Notes under the pieces: generated by a model
The model's input: the letters and a program-made list of their open reading frames with translations, nothing else
Databases searched by the model: none
What the model was told of the DNA's origin: nothing
Program-made: the position numbers and the translations under genes
In this document: positions 33,076 through 37,363 of the stretch, piece by piece
How positions within the stretch are numbered: the stretch's first letter is position 1
Layout of the letters: every line of letters starts with the position of its first letter
Assembly: GCA_032127265.1 (NCBI GenBank)
Contig: JAQAZP010000268.1
Location: 1-37,363, forward strand
Origin: JAQAZP01 sp032127265
Lineage (GTDB): Bacteria; Acidobacteriota; JAQAZP01
Direction: 5' to 3'
DNA: 37,363 nucleotides

Positions 33076-34878
33076 ATGTCCGAACGTATTCGATGTGCGG
33101 CAGGAACTGTGCTGTTCGCTTTCATCGCCGTGGCGGCAGTGGCGGATATCCCCGTTGACATTCCCGGAGTCTACCGGGACTGTGTATGGCCCGGCACGGA
33201 TCGCACGGTCTGTGTGCTCGAGCGGGTGGACGGAGGTTTCGACCAGCGGGTGATGGCCCCGCCTGCTCCTGCCGGCGATCCGACTGAACCGGGCACCAGG
33301 GTGGCCGGAGAAATGTGGCGTGTGGAGGACTGGGACGGTGCGTACGGCGCCATTGCCGAGGACGTGCAGATCTCCGGCAACGGGCAGCGGATCCTCACCG
33401 CCTGGAACCTGAACTACGAGCGGTTCAGCCTCTTTTCCATCGACAACGACACGCCGCTCTGGGAGTATGCTCTGGCCGATGGCTCGACCCAGGTGGGCGG
33501 CTACGTCCGGGTGGCCATCGCCGATGACGGGATGAGCATGGTGGGCGGCGCCGCCCGCATGGACACCATCCCGGCCACCGGCGAATATTCGAAGGTCTTC
33601 CGTTTCAGTACCAGTGCGACCCCCGACTGGACGTTCGACCTGCCCACCGATCCGGAAATCTGGCACCTGCTGGACGTGGCCCTTTCCGGCGACGGCAGCA
33701 CCGTGGGAGTGCTGGCCATCGACAACAGTTCCACCACGGGCCGGGTCTACGTGCTCGACGGCCTTTCCGGCGCCGAGCTCCACCAGTGGGACTTCGACTA
33801 CACCGTTTCCAGTTCGCTCTACAACATCGATTTCAATGGCGACGCCTCACGGCTGGTGGTTGGCTGCCGCAAGCTGATCCACGTCTACGACATCCCCGGC
33901 GGGCTGCTTCAGACAATCACCCTGGCCTACGATTGCCAATGCGACGCCCGGATCACGCCGGACGCGAACTACATCGCCGTGGGCAACCTCCGCGGCCGAC
34001 TCACTGTCTATACCCTCGGAACCACGGACGGCACTCCGGAGCTCTACACCGAGTACTGGACCTACACCATCCCCCCCGACTACTACTACCCCTGGATCCA
34101 GACGGTGGACGTGGCCGACAACAGCAGCCGGGTGATGGTGGGATCCTACCAGCCGAACCAGACGAGCAACCACGGCTACCTCTACTTTTTCGACATGGAC
34201 GGCAGCACCCCGGAGTGGACCTCCGAGGACTCGGGCGGCCTGGTGGAAGCGGTGGCCTGCAGCGCCAACGGCACCATTGCCTGCGCCGGATCGTGGGGTG
34301 ACCTTGACGGAGCCATGGGGTGGTGCTGCCTGATCGCCAAGGACAACGGCGCCAAATACACCCTGAGCAGCGTGGACTACGGCGGGTCGCTTTTCACCGC
34401 CGACATCGATGACGCCGGGTATTTTGCCGCCGGCGGGAGCAAGCGTGTTCACGCCTACGAATTCGGCAGCGGCGGCCACACCTTTGCCATGTTCTCCGGG
34501 ATCAAGGTGGAAACCTTCCTCATCGACCTGGCCAGCACACCGACCTCAGGGACGCTGCCCACCAGGGTCATCATGCACGTCACCCTGACCAACCTGACCC
34601 TGGGACCGCGCACCTGCGCGGGCCACGTGGATCTCATCACCGCCGGCGGCCGCCGGTGGAATAATCTCCGGCGGGGATATGCCAACGTGCTCGCAGGAGA
34701 AGTGGTGCGCATCGACTACCCGCAGAAACTGCCGGCAATGGCCACGTTGATCGGAGACAACACCTTCATCCTCACCGGGCAGGACGTCACGGCCGCCCCG
34801 TATAACCAACCGCCGTATTACCCGGAGGGCGACAAGGATCTGGACACGACCATCGTCACCGGTATCTTCCAGCCCTGA
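33076..34878 (+). CDS. Secreted WD40/PQQ-like beta-propeller protein with shared C-terminal module
   Basis: 600 residues: signal peptide (TVLFAFIAVAAVADIP), then ~430 residues of blade-like repeats (for example AIADDGMSMVGGAARM, ALSGDGSTVGVLAIDN, DARITPDANYIAVGNLRGRL, VDVADNSSRVMVG), typical of WD40/YVTN-like propellers. It is not of the SBBP type. The last ~115 residues (TSGTLPTRVIMHVTL ... GQDVTAAPYNQPPYYP ...) match the C-terminal module of the SBBP protein at 3234-5147. A perfect AAAGGAGG lies 7 nt before the ATG. Function unknown; likely surface or secreted. Confidence 0.82.
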   Translation: MSERIRCAAGTVLFAFIAVAAVADIPVDIPGVYRDCVWPGTDRTVCVLERVDGGFDQRVMAPPAPAGDPTEPGTRVAGEMWRVEDWDGAYGAIAEDVQISGNGQRILTAWNLNYERFSLFSIDNDTPLWEYALADGSTQVGGYVRVAIADDGMSMVGGAARMDTIPATGEYSKVFRFSTSATPDWTFDLPTDPEIWHLLDVALSGDGSTVGVLAIDNSSTTGRVYVLDGLSGAELHQWDFDYTVSSSLYNIDFNGDASRLVVGCRKLIHVYDIPGGLLQTITLAYDCQCDARITPDANYIAVGNLRGRLTVYTLGTTDGTPELYTEYWTYTIPPDYYYPWIQTVDVADNSSRVMVGSYQPNQTSNHGYLYFFDMDGSTPEWTSEDSGGLVEAVACSANGTIACAGSWGDLDGAMGWCCLIAKDNGAKYTLSSVDYGGSLFTADIDDAGYFAAGGSKRVHAYEFGSGGHTFAMFSGIKVETFLIDLASTPTSGTLPTRVIMHVTLTNLTLGPRTCAGHVDLITAGGRRWNNLRRGYANVLAGEVVRIDYPQKLPAMATLIGDNTFILTGQDVTAAPYNQPPYYPEGDKDLDTTIVTGIFQP

Positions 34879-34936
34879 CCGAACACAGTGCGGGGGTTCG
34901 GAAAGATGCCCGAGGCGGAACAGGAATGAGAGAGGG

Positions 34937-34973
34937 AGGCCCTGGCCGTCGTTCAACGCCGGTTCCAGGGCCT
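34937..34973. terminator. Hairpin between convergent propeller and adenosyltransferase genes
   Basis: AGGCCCTGG (34937-34945) pairs perfectly with CCAGGGCCT (34965-34973), followed by TTCCTTT on the plus strand. It overlaps the last codons and stop of the adenosyltransferase gene and probably ends the plus-strand transcript. Confidence 0.5.
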
Positions 34974-35504
34974 TTCCTTTGCACCCTCGCGATGGTTGGC
35001 CAACCGGGCAAGGGTGAACAGGGTATCGGAAAGCCGGTTGACGTAGGCCAGCGGCAGAGCGCCGGGCGGTTCGTGGCCCAGCTCGACCAACCAGGTCAGC
35101 TTTCGTTCGGCCCGGCGGCAGACGGTCCGGGCCTGGTGCAGTGCGGCAGCCGACGGCGACCCTCCGGGAAGGATGAACCCGGTGAGCGGCTCCAGTTCCT
35201 CATCGGCGGCGTCAATCATCCGTTCCAGGTCCTCCACCATCTCCGGTGTGATGCGCGGGTGGTCATCCCCTTCCCGGCGGCCGGGGTTGGCCAACTCGGC
35301 CCCCAGGACCAGGAGGCGCCCCTGGATCGTTTCCAGCATCGCGGCCAGCGCCTGGTCCCGGCAGTGGGCGGCGGCCACTCCCACCACCGTGTTCAGCTCG
35401 TCGATGGTTCCGTACGCATCGGGACGAGGATCGTGCTTCTTGACCCGCCGACCGTCAAAGAGCGAGGTTTCGCCGGCGTCACCCGTCCTGGTGTAAATTT
35501 TCAT
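34953..35504 (-). CDS. pduO: PduO-type cob(I)alamin adenosyltransferase
   Basis: 183 residues, normal for the PduO/MMAB family. The N-terminal ATP-binding motif is MKIYTRTGDAGETSLFDGRRV. The structural core has YGTIDELNTVVGVAAA, GFILPGGSPSAAALHQARTV and CRRAERKLTWLVELG, with a YVNRLSDTLFTLAR close. It adenosylates cob(I)alamin with ATP to make adenosylcobalamin, the cofactor of methylmalonyl-CoA mutase. The start is 5 bp after the Rho-N-like gene, so they form one operon. MeaB nearby supports a role in the mutase system. Confidence 0.96.
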   Translation of the reverse strand: MKIYTRTGDAGETSLFDGRRVKKHDPRPDAYGTIDELNTVVGVAAAHCRDQALAAMLETIQGRLLVLGAELANPGRREGDDHPRITPEMVEDLERMIDAADEELEPLTGFILPGGSPSAAALHQARTVCRRAERKLTWLVELGHEPPGALPLAYVNRLSDTLFTLARLANHREGAKERPWNRR

Positions 35505-35509
35505 TCGAT

Positions 35510-35833
35510 TCAAACCATTGTGCGGCGAAGGATCACCTTCTGACGGTGAAGCTGACGCCGTACTTTCCTCAGGCCCTCGCCGTCCTTCTCTTCCAGCGCC
35601 TTGGCCCGCAGGGCCTTCAGCTCCTGGATTCGTTTCTTGATCGCGCCCTTGCCTTTTGCTTTCTTTTTTCCGGCCTTCGGTTTCGCCGCCGCTTTTTCGA
35701 TGCCCAGCTTGTCGGCCAGCACATCGAGCAGCTCGTCCTTCTTCATGCCCGACACCCCGGTGAGGTCGGGGTATTCCACGGCCATCTCCCTGAGCTTTGC
35801 GACGGTATTCTTCTTCAGTTCGGCAAAATCCAT
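35510..35833 (-). CDS. Small Rho N-terminal-domain-like, lysine-rich protein
   Basis: 107 residues. The first ~45 (MDFAELKKNTVAKLREMAVE ... GMKKDELLDVLADKLGIEK) match the Rho termination factor N-terminal helical domain, which binds nucleic acid. Then comes a basic, low-complexity linker (KPKAGKKKAKGKGAIKKRI) and a coiled helical tail (ELKALRAKALEEKDGEGLRK). The ATG at 35833 gives the domain start; a TTG at 35854 is possible. It lies immediately upstream of the adenosyltransferase. Such proteins are common and mostly uncharacterised. Confidence 0.82.
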   Translation of the reverse strand: MDFAELKKNTVAKLREMAVEYPDLTGVSGMKKDELLDVLADKLGIEKAAAKPKAGKKKAKGKGAIKKRIQELKALRAKALEEKDGEGLRKVRRQLHRQKVILRRTMV

Positions 35834-36185
35834 GGGTTTTTGTTCTCCCGGCAATACCCGCGGCCCGGTGGCCGCCGGTGGTTCTCCTCATCAGCCCGAA
35901 TTCCCCCGAGCGCCCGGAAATGGTCAGGCTTCCGGCCCGTGGGGGAACCGGTCTGGAAGTCTTGAGCAGACAATAGTTAGGAGAGAAAAAATAGCAAATG
36001 CAAAAGATGCTGTCAATTATGTCCCGTGGAGCGAAAGAAATACTACCATTATTCCGAAAGGTAATAAGAGGGGGATTCACAGCCCGGATGTGCCGCCCAC
36101 AGGCCCGCCTGGCAAGATGAGGAGTTCTATCCAGTGCTACAGGTCCGGTCCATTTGATGTGCGCGCTTTTGACTGTACTGATTGG
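35834..36185. other. Intergenic stretch with leader and promoter of the Rho-N/adenosyltransferase operon
   Basis: No convincing gene. The minus-strand promoter lies at 35988-36016, followed by a ~150-nt leader. Bases ~36030-36185 show nothing recognisable before the kinase remnant. Confidence 0.5.
35988..36016 (-). promoter_or_regulatory. Near-consensus sigma70 promoter of the Rho-N/adenosyltransferase operon
   Basis: TTGACA (36016-36011), a 17-nt spacer and TATTTT (35993-35988) on the minus strand. Confidence 0.6.
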
Positions 36186-36814
36186 CTGGCCGGGGGCATC
36201 GCCCACGATTTCAACAACCTGCTCGCCGTGATCCTCGGCTATTCCGAACTGCTGCTCTCTTCATTGGATACCGGCAATCCGGCGCACCGCCAGGTGGCGC
36301 TCATCGACTCCGCCGGCCGACGTGCCGCCGCGGTGACCGGCCTCCACCCCGGTCTCTGGCCGCTGGAAGCCGATCCGGGCCAGGTCGAGCAAGTGCTGAT
36401 GAACCTGATCATCAATGCCCGTGATGCCGTGCCCGAGGGCGGAGTTCTGGACATCAGCACCAGCAACGTCACCTTTGACGAAGCCGACAACCACGGTCAG
36501 TTCTCCATCGAACCCGGCGACCACGTGGTGCTGCGGCTGGCCGACACCGGCAGCGCATGGACCGCATGGAGGGTCCCCTGCACCTCATCCTCACCGACGT
36601 GGCGATGCCGGGAATCAGTGGTCCTGACCTGGTGTCACGGCTTCAGCCCCGCTTTCCGGACACCCGGATCCTCTACATGTCGGGGTACACCGACGATGTC
36701 ATCGTACACCACGGGATCCTGGACAAGGGTGTCAGCCTGCTGAACAAGCCGTTGACCGTACATGAATTGCTTCAGGGAGTGCGCAGCGCCTTGGGCGAGC
36801 GAACAGCGGTCTGA
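36186..36814 (+). pseudogene. Collapsed hybrid histidine kinase with internal deletions
   Basis: Three pieces of a hybrid kinase lie head to tail. First, LAGGIAHDFNNLLAVILGYS (phosphoacceptor box) to about residue 45. Second, EADPGQVEQVLMNLIINARD (N box) to LRLADTGS, where the G1 box is cut. Third, in a different frame from ~36557, the second half of a receiver (LHLILTDVAMPGISG, then RILYMSGYTDDVIVHHG and LNKPLTVHELLQGVR). The PAS region, part of the dimerisation helix, the F and G2 boxes and the receiver's first half are missing. No ribosome site precedes it. It cannot be an active kinase. It is not a piece of the intact kinase at 1371-3005, which has different sequence at the same motifs. 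Confidence 0.82.
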
Positions 36815-36859
36815 TCCTTTACTGTCCCCATTTTCCCTCGCAGTGACAGGTGAGGCCGT

Positions 36860-37363
36860 CTAGCCTGAGAAGAGATTCAGCAGTTCCAGGGCCGCCGCGG
36901 TGGCAGTGGTTTCGCCGGCCATCACCGAGCGTTCCAGTTGCGGCAGCCGATCCCTCACAGCAGGGTGACCGAGAAACCGTTCCCGCAGTTGGTGATTGAG
37001 CATGGCGTGCATCCAGTCCCGCTCCTGCTCACGGCGCCGCCGATGGAAGGCGCCCGAGTCAGTGGTGCGGCGAATGAACGTCTCCACCGCCTGCCACAGT
37101 TCCGGGATACCGGCGCCGCTAAAGGCCGAGGCGGTGACCGCCCTGGTCTCCCACCCCTCGGTGGCCGGCCGCAGGTAGTGCAGGGCTTGCCCGTAGACAC
37201 CGCGGGCCCGTTCTGCCGCCTGCAGGTTGTTGCCGTCGGCCTTGTTCACCAGCACCGCATCGGCCAGTTCCATCACCCCCCGCTTGAGGCCCTGAAGCTC
37301 ATCCCCGGCTCCGGCCACCAGCACCAGCAGGAAAAAATCCACCATGGCGCGGACGGCGATTTC
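36860..37363 (-). CDS. meaB: MeaB-type GTPase (methylmalonyl-CoA mutase chaperone), C-terminal part
   Basis: The frame is open at the right edge, so the N-terminus with the P-loop is missing. The visible 167 residues carry EIAVRAMVDFFLLVLVAGAG, the GTPase specificity motif LVNKADG (NKxD), VTASAFSGAGIPELW and the dimerisation arm (FHRRRREQERDWMHAML). MeaB guards and repairs adenosylcobalamin-dependent methylmalonyl-CoA mutase in the cytosol. Together with the PduO-type adenosyltransferase it points to a mutase gene beyond the edge. Confidence 0.94.
   Translation of the reverse strand, partial: EIAVRAMVDFFLLVLVAGAGDELQGLKRGVMELADAVLVNKADGNNLQAAERARGVYGQALHYLRPATEGWETRAVTASAFSGAGIPELWQAVETFIRRTTDSGAFHRRRREQERDWMHAMLNHQLRERFLGHPAVRDRLPQLERSVMAGETTATAAALELLNLFSG

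Noticed and set aside
35601..36743. Long plus-strand frame covering the kinase remnant
   Set aside because: Only the part from about 36186 resembles a kinase; the upstream portion is antisense to the Rho-N-like gene.

Overview
The window is GC-rich (by eye low 60s %) and almost fully coding. It looks like an uncultured Gram-negative, anaerobe-like environmental bacterium. Evidence: an O-antigen ligase-type membrane protein, lipobox and Sec signal peptides, an SBBP-type beta-propeller protein, an FG-GAP lipoprotein, a rubredoxin, an XXXCH-domain protein and cobalamin-dependent enzymes. Acidobacteriota, Desulfobacterota-like or FCB-related lineages would fit. There is no rRNA or marker gene to settle it.

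Layout. 1-7.4 kb (mostly minus): a secreted PAD-family deiminase cut by the left edge, a hybrid histidine kinase, a secreted propeller protein, a leader region with a possible 30-residue membrane peptide, and an FG-GAP lipoprotein with a strong terminator. 7.5-16.8 kb (plus): a membrane-anchored sulfatase-fold enzyme, an O-antigen ligase-like protein, a Cys-rich protein overlapping a truncated pyruvate-kinase-like gene, a HigBA toxin-antitoxin module, a GT-C-like polytopic protein split at a (GA)10 tract, and a decayed secreted-protein gene. 16.7-23 kb: a SixA-like phosphatase (minus), then an OPT transporter, full-length MetH and rubredoxin (plus). 23-31.8 kb (minus): an XXXCH protein and TauE/SafE permease, a subtilase with an altered catalytic Asp, and a run of secreted kinase-like protein, AGCS symporter, MBOAT acyltransferase and SGNH-like partner. 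31.9-34.9 kb (plus): a secreted CX5R phosphatase divergent from the kinase-like gene, and a second propeller protein. 35-37.4 kb: PduO-type cobalamin adenosyltransferase with a Rho-N-like protein, a collapsed histidine-kinase pseudogene, and MeaB running off the right edge.

How the genes fit together. Two themes recur. The first is envelope and surface biology: sulfatase, ligase, GT-C protein, MBOAT/SGNH pair, surface propellers, and an exported kinase-like/phosphatase pair. The second is cobalamin metabolism: MetH, the adenosyltransferase and MeaB, the last two suggesting a methylmalonyl-CoA mutase locus just outside the window.

The points most worth a second look are the divergent exported kinase-like/phosphatase pair, the (GA)10 tract that breaks the GT-C-like gene and could be phase-variable, a ~115-residue C-terminal module shared by two unrelated propeller proteins about 30 kb apart, and the Cys-rich/pyruvate-kinase-like overlapping pair.
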